Positions 1-11,284 of a DNA stretch of 64,000 bases are shown one piece after another. How positions within the stretch are numbered: position 1 is the first letter of the stretch; each line of letters starts with the position of its first letter. The DNA is from Isoetes taiwanensis (Eukaryota > Streptophyta > Lycopodiopsida > Isoetales > Isoetaceae), in NCBI GenBank assembly GCA_021234155.1, contig JAJEKV010000297.1, forward strand, positions 312,001 through 376,000, in the 5' to 3' direction. The notes under the pieces were generated by a model. That model was not told where the DNA came from, searched no databases, and saw only the letters and a list, made by a program, of their open reading frames with translations. The position numbers were made by a program, and so were the translations under genes.

Positions 1-125
1 AGGCAATATTTAATGCTAAAATAATAGGGCTGTACAACTTCTTTAATATTTAAGAATACCGGGTGGGGTTTTGTGACGGTTCAAAAAAAAGAAATTCTAA
101 AAAGCAAATAACTGAAAACGAACCT

Positions 126-1073
126 TTAGTCCTTCTTATTAAGCAAGTTTGGCAATTTCGAAAGCAATGTCTCCTTTGTCATTTCACATATGCTTTGAGT
201 CATTGCAGCCATGGACTCTCTCGCAATTTTCAGACTGTTTGCAGATCTTATTGTTTTCAATTCCCCGACCAACTCAATTTTTCTTGCACTTTCTTCTTTT
301 CGGAAATCTAATTTCTTCACCTCGGTGTCCCCAAATGTGCTTGCCATGTGATATTCCCATTGCAATGTCCTCATCTATCTGCGAACCTGGACTTCTTTCT
401 ACTTGTAGGTTTTCCACAAACTCCAGGCTGATTACATGCAGCTGATCTAGGACTTGAAGAATCTGTATAGTTTCCCGTTGGTGTCCTATTGATTGGAATT
501 TCTGGCATCACTGGACTGCTCGGATTTCCCGTGTTTACATTATTGTTTGAATTGGGTAGATCATCAAAGTGGTCTTCAAATGCTGCATCTGTTCCAACAG
601 TTTCAAAGAAAGTGTCATTCATGAAAGATTCTCGAAAGTAATTTGTATGCAAAGTCTGCTGACCTCAAGGCTTCATTCCCAAATTCACCATCATCACCAG
701 CACCTGGTATTGGATTATCTGAGGTAACACCATATTTAACCTCTTCCATTCTGTCATACCACTGCCAAGTTGATGGTTCAGAACCTGTATGGCTATAAGC
801 CTCCTTCTCATCTTTAAATTTAGCTTGCAGCTTATCCCATTTGTTCTTTAGTTGTCTCAGCTCCACTAAACCCCCAACAAAGGGCTGCAATTTGATCATA
901 ATTTTCCTCCATTGTGTGTTGGAGAGGTTGAGGGTGCCATTGGTTACCAATTTCATCTCGTTCAGGAGATTGAGGAATGTGGAGACACCCTGATCTGTCC
1001 ATTGCACAGGAGACTTCCTATTCTTTATGTCCATCACTTTCGAATTTTCCTTCTCATGCACAACAATAGCCAA
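126..1073 (-). pseudogene. Myb/SANT-like DNA-binding domain gene, frameshifted
   Basis: Three minus-strand ORFs in two frames (615-1073, 371-652, 126-374) read as one broken protein. The first part has the layout of the plant Myb/SANT-like domain (PF12776 type): W of QWTDQG near 1008, then LKNKWDKLQAKFKDEKE, then the closing WQWYDRM block. A one-base slip near 650 moves the frame just after RSAD, and the reading continues into an acidic, Asn/Ser/Pro-rich linker. A second slip near 372 leads to a helical C-terminus (KIARESMAAMTQSICEMTK). This domain occurs in host regulators and in the second ORF of PIF/Harbinger transposons. No Harbinger transposase is seen here, so origin is open. Family call is fairly sure; function is not. 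Confidence 0.6.
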
Positions 1074-1129
1074 AGCAGAATCGGGTTCCTAAAGATTCAC
1101 TCACAATATCGAGGATGCCCGAATTTCGC

Positions 1130-1321
1130 TCAATACACGCTTTGATCTCTTTTCCTTTGGTCGTCTTGATGATGGAATTGGCTCGAATTAGTCTCCAATT
1201 GCACATCCATGGAGATCTGGCCTGTCATTTTCTGGGTCGTTCTTGGTGCCATTTTTTCAACCCGAGGAGGCACGAAAGGTTTGCTGGTTGCTGGCAAAGC
1301 AGATCGAGAGGCCTTAGACAT
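1130..1321 (-). CDS. Possible N-terminal exon of the Myb/SANT-like gene
   Basis: A short minus-strand ORF read from the ATG at 1319-1321 gives a basic, Ser/Pro-rich peptide (MSKASRSALPATSKPFVPPR and on). It lies 57 bp upstream of the Myb/SANT-like relic on the same strand. No domain is recognised. It may be the disordered N-terminus of that protein or a chance ORF. Confidence 0.2.
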   Translation of the reverse strand: MSKASRSALPATSKPFVPPRVEKMAPRTTQKMTGQISMDVQLETNSSQFHHQDDQRKRDQSVY

Positions 1322-1737
1322 CTGAATCCAAATAATTGATTGGGAATAAGGACGACTTAAAACGAAATTGAGGATCAAAACTTAATGTATGAATGCACAA
1401 ACAACAATGCAAATGCGTATGAATCGATGAATACGGATCGTGTCGGCTAATTGCTTCGGGAAATTGGATACTACGGGCAAGAGTTGATGGCCTTGAAGAT
1501 CAAGAAGCTGGGAAATGGCCCTCCGGTTTTAGGTGTAGAGGAAACATTTGAGCGGTTTTGAGGCGGCGAAAATAAAACTATTGTTTGGTTAGTGGGCAAT
1601 GAAAGCCCTAGCATTGGGGCGAATCATCTCGAGGTGAGGTTGGGTTTTCCCACTCTCACCCATCTCCCATCTCTCCCCATCTCCCATCTCGTATTCTCTC
1701 ATTGTCTCTCGTCATCTCTAAGTCAGCATGTGGCCAA

Positions 1738-1742
<5 letters not shown>

Positions 1743-1814
<72 letters not shown>

Positions 1815-1976
1815 TAATCCCTCACGAGATTCTCGCCTTCTTCCTCTTTCTCACGTTCTCCTCCTTTTTCCTAATTCTAACTTCCATTATTTTATTGCCA
1901 CATCACCCCTTATGCCACGTCATCCCCTTATTATTTATTATAGCTTAGAGATAATCACAATAAAACTCACATCACA
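1743..1976 (-). repeat. Gypsy-1 3' LTR with CT microsatellite
   Basis: The sequence after the CT tract (about 1811-1976) matches 5913-6074 closely, including the block TATAGCTTAGAGATAATCAC and the end CTCACATCACA. On the minus strand the LTR starts TGTGATGTGAG. It is preceded there by a purine tract (1977-1990), as expected for a 3' LTR. The far end is lost in a (CT)n tract at about 1743-1810. Confidence 0.85.
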
Positions 1977-1993
1977 TTCTTATCCCCTTTAGG
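1977..1993 (-). other. Gypsy-1 polypurine tract
   Basis: Read on the minus strand the bases are CCTAAAGGGGATAAGAA, directly followed by the LTR start TGTGATG. This is the usual position and composition of the plus-strand primer of an LTR retrotransposon, and it fixes the orientation of the element as minus. Confidence 0.75.
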
Positions 1994-2056
1994 ATTCGAC
2001 GTTCTCGTCGAATAAAACTCACATCACATTATTACGAAATATACTCCTTCACAACT

Positions 2057-3330
2057 TCATGTATTTTTTGTATACTTAACAAGTTTGATACATCTTTTAA
2101 ATAGCCTTATTCCATGGCATGATATAGATTGGAAAAGGTTCGGAAAATCTTTAGCATATTTTGCTTCGGCCTCGTTTAACTCCATCCATGTTGCATCCTC
2201 TATAGGGTAATCCGCCAATTGTATAAGGATTTCTTTGATCGTTCTACTACGCAGCTTCCGTTCCCGATACTGCAATATTTGGGATGGCATTACTTCAAAG
2301 TGTTATTCTCCTGGATTAATTGCAAATCCGGAAGCACTTGATCTCCGTCATGTAAAGAGGGTTTAAATAAACTGACATGAAAAACATCATGAATCTTTAC
2401 ATGTGGTGGCAGCTCTAATTGGTAGGCTAGGTTCCCCATCCGTTTAATGATTTTGAAAGGACCAGCATATCTTCGAGCAAGTTTGCTACATTTTCCAATT
2501 CTGAGCTGACTTTTCTTTGGTTTAACACAAAGATATACAAGGTCTCCCACCTTGAATTCCCTATGTATTCTATGCTTGTCTGCAAATTGCTTCTATCTAT
2601 GTTGTGCTTCTGCTAGCCTGCTTCTTATAAGCTGCACTTTATCTGCATATTCCTCCAACATCTGTCTAGAAATTTCGGATTTAACCATGGGATCATACCA
2701 ATTTATTGGGGCATAACAATCATGTCCGTAAAGTGCTTCAAAAGGTGTCATTCCTATAGATTCCTGTTTAGAATTATTGTAAGCAAACTCTACTAAAGGT
2801 AACAATCCTTCCCATTTCTTTGGATTGTCTTGACAGTACATCCGCAACATATCCTTAAGAACCCTGTTTACTCTTTCTGTTTGCCCATCAGTTTCTGGCT
2901 GTGCTCATCTGCAATTGAGTTCCAACTCCCTTGAAAAACGAAGTCCAAAAGTTACTAGTAAACCTTGGATCTCTATCTGAAACAATATTTGTAGGAATGC
3001 CATGTAAACCAAAGATGTCATGAATAAAGATATTAGCAGTTTCCTTCGTTGTTATTGTCTTTCTAACTGGAAAGAAGTGAGCATGCTTAGTTAACCTGTC
3101 AATCACCACAAGAATAGCATCCTTTCCTGTTTGTGTTCTTGGCAATCCTACTATGAAATCCATGCTGATAGATTCCCATTTTCTTTCTGGAATAGGTAAC
3201 GGCTGCAGAAGGCCAGGTGCCCTAATCTGTTCGGCCTTAACACGTGAACACATCATACAATTTTGGATGTACTTACGGACATAATCGTTTAATCCTGGCC
3301 AAAAGAAACTTCTCTTTAACTTGTGATATG
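2057..3330 (-). pseudogene. Gypsy-1 integrase and chromodomain, broken
   Basis: Minus-strand fragments read from right to left as integrase. The zinc-finger part (HxxxC-type, with CHNAVISGHPRFHKTYH just before 3330, then CMMCSRVKAEQ) is followed by the catalytic core in 2888-3256 (SMDFIVGLPRT, DRLTKHAHF, SDRDPRFTSNFW, holding the first two acidic residues of DDE). 2593-2850 carries the third part (YCQDNPKKWEGLLPLVEFAYN). 2290-2550 is the Gypsy integrase C-terminal barrel (YAGPFKIIKRMGNLAYQLEL, FHVSLFKP). 2057-2290 is chromodomain-like, ending with the ATWMELNEAEAKYAKDFPNL type. Several frame changes separate the pieces. Confidence 0.85.
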
Positions 3331-3388
3331 TCTTATGAAACCTTGGATGACCTGATATTACTGCATTATGGCATTCATTTAGTCATTA

Positions 3389-3933
3389 GAGGTAATTTGA
3401 GATCTCCTTTTGTCCCCATAAGAATCCTCCAATAGAATGAGTACTCTACATCAAACTGCAATTAATGCAGCATTAACAACTTCATTGCTGTCGTTTTTTC
3501 CCTATAACTTTTGATCTACTCATGAAAATGCTGCGGCGTTTGTTGCATTAGATGCAGAATGAAAAGATCTTTCAAATGATATATGGTTATGATGTATTTC
3601 AATACAAGCCATATGTGTTAACCTTCAAAAATATGGTTTTTTGTTATTTTCTTATATATTTACATCCCAAAAGATATAACAATGGATTGTCATTAGAAAG
3701 ATCTTGAGGAGACGAATCCATTGCCACAAAAAATGTTCGAATCAGAGTTTTTGATCAAAAGTTATAGTAGAAAAATGACACTGCAAAAGTTAGTTAGAAC
3801 TGCATTAATTACTGCTGCCACATAATACTGGAATAAAATACACTGGAGCTCTTCTCTTATTGGACAGTTTAAAAAGCTGATGTGGCTTTTTAAGCATCCC
3901 TTAATGGGACAAAATGAGATCTCAAATTACCTC
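3389..3933. mobile_element. Foldback MITE inserted in the Gypsy-1 integrase
   Basis: The left end GAGGTAATTTGAGATCT and the right end AGATCTCAAATTACCTC are inverted repeats, and the symmetry extends outward through TCATTA/TAATGA (3383-3939). The inner halves are also imperfect inverted copies: both carry ATAACTTTTGATC followed by an AAAGATCTTTC block. The whole 545 bp is therefore one large palindrome. It has no coding capacity. It splits the integrase zinc-finger region, whose coding resumes on both sides. The only direct duplication I can justify is TA. Confidence 0.75.
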
Positions 3934-4000
3934 TAATGATCTTCTTTTTAGTGTGATCTATTGCAGGAATACAAACTCTTGATTTGTATCTCAATATTCC

Positions 4001-5188
4001 CTATTCAAAACTATAATTATCCTTTATCTCTAGATTTTCTTTTTGTACTTCCTTCAATTTCGGTCCAAAATAATTGTCTGTAGCAATAGTATTTTTTACC
4101 TCATCCAACCAATCTGTTGTAATCATCGTTATTGCATAACAAGCTGGAAGTCTAGACAAAGCGTCTGCAACGACATTTATACTGCACGTTTTATAATTAA
4201 TCTGAAAGTCATACTCTTGAAGAAATTCCATCCACCTACGCTATCTCAAATTCAAATTAGGTTGCTTCATAAAGTACGCAAGGCTAGCATGGTCAGTATA
4301 CACCTCAAAATGATTCCCTAATAGGTAATGTCTCCAAGCTCTAAGTGCATGCACAATTGCCAATAGTTCCTGATCATGGGTGGGATAGTTTCGTTCAGCA
4401 TCGTTCAGCTTATGAGAAATATATGCACACACATGCATGTCTTGCATATACAGCTCCTGTCCTTTCCCCACTAGCATCTGTCATAACCTGATACTTCTTA
4501 CTCGGATCTGCCGCTTTTAAAACAGGCGCATTTATCAACTTCTCTTTTAATTCTCTGAAAGCTTTCTCATTGCATTGAAAAGCAATATTTGATTTTGTAA
4601 GCGTTGTCAAGGGACTTGCTATTGTAGAGAAACTTTTGATAAATTTTCTATAGAACCCTGCAAGTCCTAAGAATGAGCGCACCTGTTTTGGGTTTTTAGG
4701 AACTGGCCATTCTCTTACGACCTCAACCTTTTTGGGGTAAGGTTTAATTCCCTCTGCTGAAACAATATGACCTAAGTAATCCATTTCGGTGCTACAAAAT
4801 GAACACTTGACTTTCTTAGCATACAATTTTTCTCTTTTTAAAATACCCAAACAATTCTCAGATGTTCTCTATGCTCTTCTAAATTCTTTGAATAAATAAG
4901 TATGTCATCAAAGAACACGAGGACAAACTTATCAAGATATTCACGGAAAATATCATTCATTAGACATTGAAAAGTTGCTGGTGCATTTGTCAAACCAAAA
5001 GGCATAACCACAAATTCAAAGTGCCCATATCTTGTAGAAAAAGCTGTTTTGGGTATATCACTCTCTTTGATTCTTATCTGGTGATATCCAGATCTAAGAT
5101 CTATCTTTGAAAATAATGAAGCTCCTTGAAGTTGATCAAACAAGTAATCTATTCTAGGCAATGGATTTAATCTTAATTGTGATATCAT
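4001..5188 (-). pseudogene. Gypsy-1 reverse transcriptase and RNase H, broken
   Basis: 4838-5188 holds the RT palm: [37 protein letters not shown] and the catalytic [11 protein letters not shown]. 4410-4850 continues with the RT thumb (YLGHIVSAEGIKPYPKKVE, VRSFLGLAGFYRKFIKSFS) and the start of RNase H (VMTDASGERTGAV). 4241-4477 has the RNase H block SHKLNDAERNYPTHDQELLA with VYTDHASL. 4001-4231 has the RNase H/linker end (DALSRLPA). The order and motifs are those of Ty3/Gypsy. The pieces lie in different frames, so no single product can be made. Confidence 0.9.
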
Positions 5189-5276
5189 TTAATTGCCTAT
5201 AATCAACACACATACGCATAGAACCATCTTTTTTCTTAACAAATAATACTGGAGCACCAAAAGGTGAAATACTAGG

Positions 5277-5720
5277 CTATATGTATCCTTGATCTAAAAG
5301 TTCTTTTAACAGTTTTTTTAATTCCACTAACTCTGACAAAGCAAATCTATATGGAGCTTTTGATGGAGGAGAAGCTCCTGGAACCAATTCAATGGCATGA
5401 TCAACATATCTTCGAGGGGGTAACTCTGTCAACTCTTCCGAAAACACTTCCTTGAACTCCTCGAGGATGTCCTGCACATCATTCATGTATACTTGATTAA
5501 TCTCTCCTGACCCTTTAAGTACAAGCAACCCCAACCTTTCATGCTTCCTAATTGCCCTCTTGATTTGCTTGCGACTAATGGGCTTAGGAGTAAAATACTG
5601 CTTATTCAATCCTTCCAATGTATATAATTCTTGATGTTCCTTAGATTTTACTCGCACAACTCTTTCATGACAATCTACTATAGCATGCACCTCACTAAGC
5701 CATTCCATGCCTATAATCAT
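5277..5720 (-). pseudogene. Gypsy-1 protease C-terminus and RT N-terminus
   Basis: The ORF begins with IIGMEWLSEVHAIVDC, the final strand of the retropepsin fold (the ILGMDWL-type motif). It runs through a basic linker into the RT approach region (FKEVFSEELTELPPRR, PPSKAPYRF, LKELLDQGYI). The catalytic DTG/DSG of the protease and all of gag are missing, because the element has been cut down to within 75 bp of its PBS region. A break near 5276 separates it from the RT core. Confidence 0.85.
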
Positions 5721-5782
5721 ATCATATGAGCCCCCATTTTTTTTAACAAAACGTCAGGCATAGCCTTACCTCAAATTAAGCT

Positions 5783-6074
<292 letters not shown>

Positions 6075-6075
6075 A

Positions 6076-7036
6076 CCTCTTGGGAGAATACACAGACGGC
6101 CCACTACGAAAATGGCCCAGACAAGACAGTAAAGGCAAAGGAGAGGCCTCTACCATGAGAAAGGAGGCTCGTGCTAAGGCACAATGACAAACCCAACTTG
6201 GCAGACCCATGACTGTTGCTTGGATCTGGCAGCATGCTAGGCATGCGAAGCGAGTTGGAGACAAATCCAAACAACGATTGAGAGTGTTGGGCAAAGTTTT
6301 TAAACCCAATCAGAAATTTTCCTACTCTTTTATCAAATAGCCGGATATTTTCAGTTCCCAATCGGAAATTTGCATTACTCTTATACAAATATGCATAAAA
6401 ATCTACCGGAATTTTTCCTGCAATGCGCTAACTCAACCGAAAATTCTTAGTTTCAACCGGAACAAACCTTCTCTACCCCGGATTTGCCCAACAGTACTAA
6501 CATCACTCAATTTGCAAGCCTGGCAGAAGAAATGCAATCCTCAATGCCCCAAGTGCTCAAAAGACAGCTAGCTACAAAGAAACAATGTGCGGCAGGGATG
6601 GAGGCCCAGATACAACAATTGGAGGACAACATCCGCTTGGTGCAGTTTGAAAGACAGTAGGATGAGCTGAGTCCCGCTAGCCTACAGGCCCACCTATCAG
6701 TGTATATGCCATGGCACAGAACAGAACACGCCTATCAGACACGGACCGATGGATATGGCTCGAACAACAATAATACAGATCTAGGAGGGATACTAGGTGA
6801 ATGTACCCTTCACACAAATGGAGAATAAGACAGGTCGATCCCCATCTGTTGGAGTTTCTGTATAAGCGGAAGCATGGACGCAAATCGGCATCCATGGCGT
6901 TGGTGTAAGCTCGGGCATAGAAGTAAATTAAAAGTAAGAAATTCGGCATCTATGCCCCCCTGATGCAAGAATCACAGAGCAGAGAAGTGGTTGGACAAGG
7001 GAAGCCAATCTGTAAGCTAGAAAAAGGCTGGGCGAT
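6076..7036. other. Unassigned DNA between Gypsy-1 and the MULE
   Basis: No gene is recognised. An open stretch on the plus strand at about 6485-6658 gives a coiled-coil-like peptide (KKQCAAGMEAQIQQLEDNIR) with no start codon that can be defended. It could be a retroelement gag scrap. Another ORF (6928-7209, minus) is weak and overlaps the MULE terminal repeat. Confidence 0.4.
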
Positions 7037-7331
7037 GGAAGTCCGTATATATCATCCAGGATGTGGTTTATCCGGACAAATCTGCAGTGGTTTTTCCGGA
7101 CTTCCGGAATCAGCCACCCCCATCCCATCGGATCCCATCCGATCCCCATGGCATGCTGGGTATCCTCAACCCATGCCTCATTCAACGTCGCTGCATGGCA
7201 TACCCGCATGGATCATCACCCATCCATGCCAATCTCTCATTAAATCCGCATTCTCTCATTCCTGCCACAATGGTACAATCCTGCCACAAAGGTACATCAG
7301 GTACATGCCTCACACCACTCGAATCAGATCA
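7037..7331 (+). repeat. MULE left terminal inverted repeat
   Basis: About 295 bp that match 17890-18143 in reverse complement with few mismatches, apart from short internal duplications. The left copy has an extra ATCATCACCC-type segment near 7215 and a doubled CCTGCCACAA block near 7260-7285. Landmarks shared with the right end include TTATCCGGACAAATCTGCAG and CACACCACTCGAA. Confidence 0.9.
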
Positions 7332-7769
7332 TTAAATACAAAAATAGATTTCAAGTTAGATATACCTTTCCGCGGATTGGGTCAATTTTGAAGAGGAAAT
7401 TGAATTTCCCTTATGGGTGTTACGGGTGATACTGTTTCAAAGGCCAAGGCGAGGGGCAGCACCATTCATCCTCAAAGTCCCGTGATGGAGGCGGACTCGT
7501 GGATCCGGATGTATTGCGGTGTGGTTATAACTCGGTTTGTATAGTTTTGAAAGATTAAAAGCAATTAACTAGCATCCCCAGCGATTCCGGCTTTGTTTAC
7601 TTGGTCGCACCTAATCCGCATCCAAGAACCTCCCAGGCTCCTTTTCAAGGAAAGACACGGATTTGGGATGCGAAGATCACCACAATGTGGTAAGCAATCC
7701 GGAGATCGCGTACATTCTTCGTTCAATGCTGCCATATCCCCCGCATTGCGAGTTCTGATTTTATCAGGG

Positions 7770-9992
7770 GGGAGAATGTTCCGGTTGTAATACAACTTTC
7801 TACAAGTGCCACTTTCGGGGAAGAGATCATGCAAAGAAGAAGGTCGACGAGCACGCCCATTTGAAGATTATCAAGTGAGTGATTTTCGTTGGTGCAGGTG
7901 GTTAATCCGGTCATGGGTCCTTAGGTTGACATAGGTGGTTAATCCTGACATAGTCATTAGCTGTTTGTCTGGACTTTTAGTGTGTGTTATTGTGTGAAAT
8001 TATTGTCACTAACATTGGCTTGTTGTTGTAGATATTGGTGTAGTTATGGGCCAAAAGATTTGCGCAACCAAGCTCGGGAAGTAAAAAGCAAGACAACAAG
8101 GCCCTTGTCATTTGAAGCCAAGAAAGATGATCCCGGACTACAAGAAAAAGACAAAGGGAATGAGTATCAAGAAGGGGGTGCAGGTGTCATTTCAGCGTGG
8201 AAGCAACTATACCTGAACCCCCTATGCACTAAGATCACGTACCATGTGATGGAGCATATTGATGTACATGGGAAAATCTGCCATGGGACACAGGATCCTG
8301 AATGCGTGAAGACCAGGCATGAAGTTGCCCCTTGGTTGTCTATGGAGAAGAGGGCTTGGGCTAGGAACCTCCTACTTAAGAATCATACCCCGCAAGAGGT
8401 CTACCGACAGCATGAAGAGGAATGGGCCTTGAAGAAGAGAATGGATCCCAATTGTGAGAAGACTAGAGATCAATTTCTTGACATGGACGACCTTCACAAC
8501 CTCTCTCGCAAGGTTGCCAAGGATACTTGGATGCTCCACCTAAGATGTTGCTCTAAGTATAAGGATGTGGGTGGAGCTACATGCCGACAGTGTTTTTATC
8601 TATCAAGAGGGAGTTCCTTTTGTCTTGGGTATCATGACTCCTTTCCAAAGAAAAATTTTGTTGGAGCACGGTAGAGAGAATGTTGTGGCCATGGACTCTA
8701 CCTTCAAAACAAATGACCATTGCTATAGCCTGTACACCTTACTTGTTTATGATAGCCATGGCAATGGTGTCCCCATTTGTTGGGTTCTCTCTTCTAGTCA
8801 CTCCGAGGAGGATATCAAACCATGGCTTCTTGCTATGAAAGAGCACATCCACCATGTAGACCGACTTGGAAGCCCTCTTGTTTCATTGTTGATGATGCCA
8901 AGGCTGAAATCAACTCATTGGAAGAGGTTTGGCCCGAAGCTAGAATACTGTTTGTGCATTTGGCATGTTCAAGAAATTGGATGAAATTCCTTCTTAAGCG
9001 AGTGAAGAACAAGAAGATCAGGGGTGAGATGTTCAAAGATCTCGGCCATATTATGTATGGCACACATGTTGATGGAGATGGAAGGTTTGGTAAGGAATAC
9101 ATGGAAGAATGTAGAAGAGAGGCATTAAGGCTTCTAGATGAATTCAAGGTTAAGTACAAAGGGTGGAAGAGGTTGATCAAGTACATGAATAGGGTTTGGA
9201 CCAATAATATCACCCATTGGATCATTGCCACAAGGATGTATCCTCATGCCAACCAGGAGACAAATGCTGCAATAGAGGCATATCATAACCAGATGAAGAG
9301 AAGGCTAGGTTTGTCAAAGCATGCTTTAAGAGGAAGGAGAATTGATTGGTTGATATACATGTTGACTTGTAGATTGGAGACCCATTTGTTATATGATAGG
9401 TTCAAGAAAGATGAAGGGTTCAAAGTGAATAGGAAACAGGAGCACATTGTTGAAACAGCAATCATAGGTGCAAGAGTCATTCCAGACGAGGCTGTCAGAT
9501 GGTTGGATTTCAAGGCTGATAGAGCAGAAGTATGGAGTCAAAATATGGATGCATGGGCCGAGGATAGAGAAGCTGTGCCTTACCTAGTGGATGTTGCCCA
9601 CGAGCATTGGTCTTCTTGTGATTGTCCATGGGGGATGAAAGGCAACATGTGCAAGCACCAAGTGAAAGTGATCCAAATGATGGCCAATTACAAGGAGGAG
9701 GACATTTTAAGAGTGTGTGTGGAACTCTACATGGCTCTCTCAAGGCGGTTTAGAGAACTTGAGGTATTTTGGGGAGGCATATGATGATGATCCTATCGAT
9801 ACTAATAACCTCAATGGTGAGGATGACATTGAAGGTGACACATTGGTGGCTGATGATATTTGTGAGGAGGAAAGCCTTCCCAAGACAACAACTCCGAACT
9901 TGCAAGCTAGCATCCATGCCACTATTTCCCATATTGCCTCTACCATATCTATTACCCCTCAATTGGCATTGCAAAGTGACTTCTATTCGTGA
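7770..9992 (+). pseudogene. MURA/FAR1-type MULE transposase, frameshifted
   Basis: A first exon ending at 7874 encodes a C-C-HxH finger (CNTTFYKCHFRGR then HAHLK) of the WRKY-GCM1 type found in MULE and FAR1 proteins. The 157-nt intron 7875-8031 (GTGAGT...TGTAG) joins in frame to YWCSYGPK. The large second exon shows the MULE DDE core: first Asp in VVAMDSTFKTND (about 8683-8718), second in FIVDDAKAEINS (about 8884-8919) with CIWHVQ following, and Glu in NAAIEAYHNQMKRRL (about 9265-9309). A SWIM zinc finger follows (CDC...CKH, 9616-9657), then an acidic C-terminus to 9992. Frame changes occur near 8565, 8880, 8950-8975 and 9770, so it is not functional as read. FAR1-like host transcription factors descend from this family, but the TIRs show it is a transposase. 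Confidence 0.85.
7875..8031 (+). other. Intron of the MULE transposase gene
   Basis: The GTGAGT donor at 7875 and the acceptor TTGTTGTAG ending at 8031 join the C-C-HxH finger to the main transposase body without a frame change (AAG ATT ATC AA / A TAT TGG TGT). The splice is inferred from sequence only. Confidence 0.55.
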
Positions 9993-11284
9993 AGTTAGTT
10001 TGAAGTTGAGAGGTTAATGAGTAGTACACTAACCATGGGATCCCTAACCATGGGATCAACCCCAAGTCTACAAGTGGTAGAGGACTTCAATGGCAAAACA
10101 TTGGCTAGACCCAGTTCCTTTGTGGAGGGTACCAAGAAGAGGATGAAGGCTGTTGGTGTTAGTGTGTTCTCAGGGAATGTGAGAGCCAGATTCAAGTGAA
10201 ATTGATTTGTCGGGACATGTTTAATGAGGACATGTTTAATCGGGACATAGGTCACAGGGTTAATCAAATGACAAGAAACCAAATGACAAGAACAATTTTT
10301 CAAAAAGAAGTCATTTCATTTATAAAAAAAAAGCCCCCATGGCGATTAACATGTCTGAGAATGTACGGAGGATTCCCAAGATAACAAATTTAACATTATG
10401 CACCAAAAAAAAGAGCTCGAGAGAGGTTAGAGCTTCTTCATTTCTTCAAACTCGGCTTCATCCTCCAAGTAATCGAGGCGACTACAGGTGGAGGCTTTAG
10501 AGGAGACTTCGGATCTTCAATTCCCTCTTCCCGGACTCCTCGAGGAGGAAGGCCGTCAAAAAGGCCTCGGAAGAGTCGAGTCTTCTAAGGCCTCCTCCTC
10601 CCTCCACAGGAGGTGTAGTCGAGATGAATCGAGAGGAGGAAGAGGAATCGAGGAGTAATCCTTGCAGGATTACGCCTCAAACTCCTCAAATGGCCCGGAA
10701 TTACCGGTGCCATCGGCAACTGAGAAAAGGCACATCGATCGGTAATTTTCTCCTCTTGGGAAGAAGAAGAAGAAAGGTCCCTTCGCAAGAGGTGCCATCG
10801 GCAAACGCCAGCGCCAAAGGCACATCGGTAATTTTCTCCTCTTGGGAGAAGAAGGAGAAGAAAGATCCCCTCAACGCCAATAAACCCGACATCTTCACAT
10901 GGCAAATGAAAATTTGCAATTAGTATATAACCTAAAAAAATTCATATGTTAACCTAAAAATTTCGGTATATATAAGCTAGAAAATTGGTATATATAACCT
11001 AAAAAATTCCTTACAACAAAATTGAACGTTTATTTGTTTTGAAGGATTAGTAACCCTTAAACAAATTTCGCAAGATGAATTGTGGATAATGCCTTGACAC
11101 TTTTCACAAGCCAATTTTTTAGGTTAGAGATGAATTGGTAGAACAAGGTGAGGTGGCAAATACATGACGAGGTGGCAAACACTACAAGGTGGTGAATTTC
11201 AACCCTTGACAATTTTCACAAGCAAATGTTTGAGGTTAGTTGCAAGATCAATTGGTAAAACAAGGTGATTATGGGTTAATCAAG
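9993..11284. other. MULE internal spacer, purine-rich, with a short duplication
   Basis: No gene is assigned. 10390-10910 is rich in GAGGA/CTCCTC blocks. It contains an 85-bp-scale tandem duplication (GGCACATCG then GGTAATTTTCTCCTCTTGGG, near 10728-10765 and 10818-10850). ORFs here (e.g. 10624-10923 plus, 10585-10905 minus) are low-complexity and overlap on both strands. 10925-11040 is AT-rich with repeated TATATAACCTAAAAAATT blocks. 11120-11250 repeats GAGGTGGCAAA. Confidence 0.5.

Noticed and set aside
1592-1992. Ser/Leu-repeat proteins read across the CT tract
   Set aside because: They are translations of the microsatellite in the LTR.
6520-6658. Peptide with QLATKK resembling part of the H3 tail
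   Set aside because: Only six residues match, the context is a coiled coil, there is no histone fold nearby, and no defensible start codon exists.
7982-9784. Host FAR1/FHY3 transcription factor
   Set aside because: The long terminal inverted repeats around it show that it is the transposase of a MULE.
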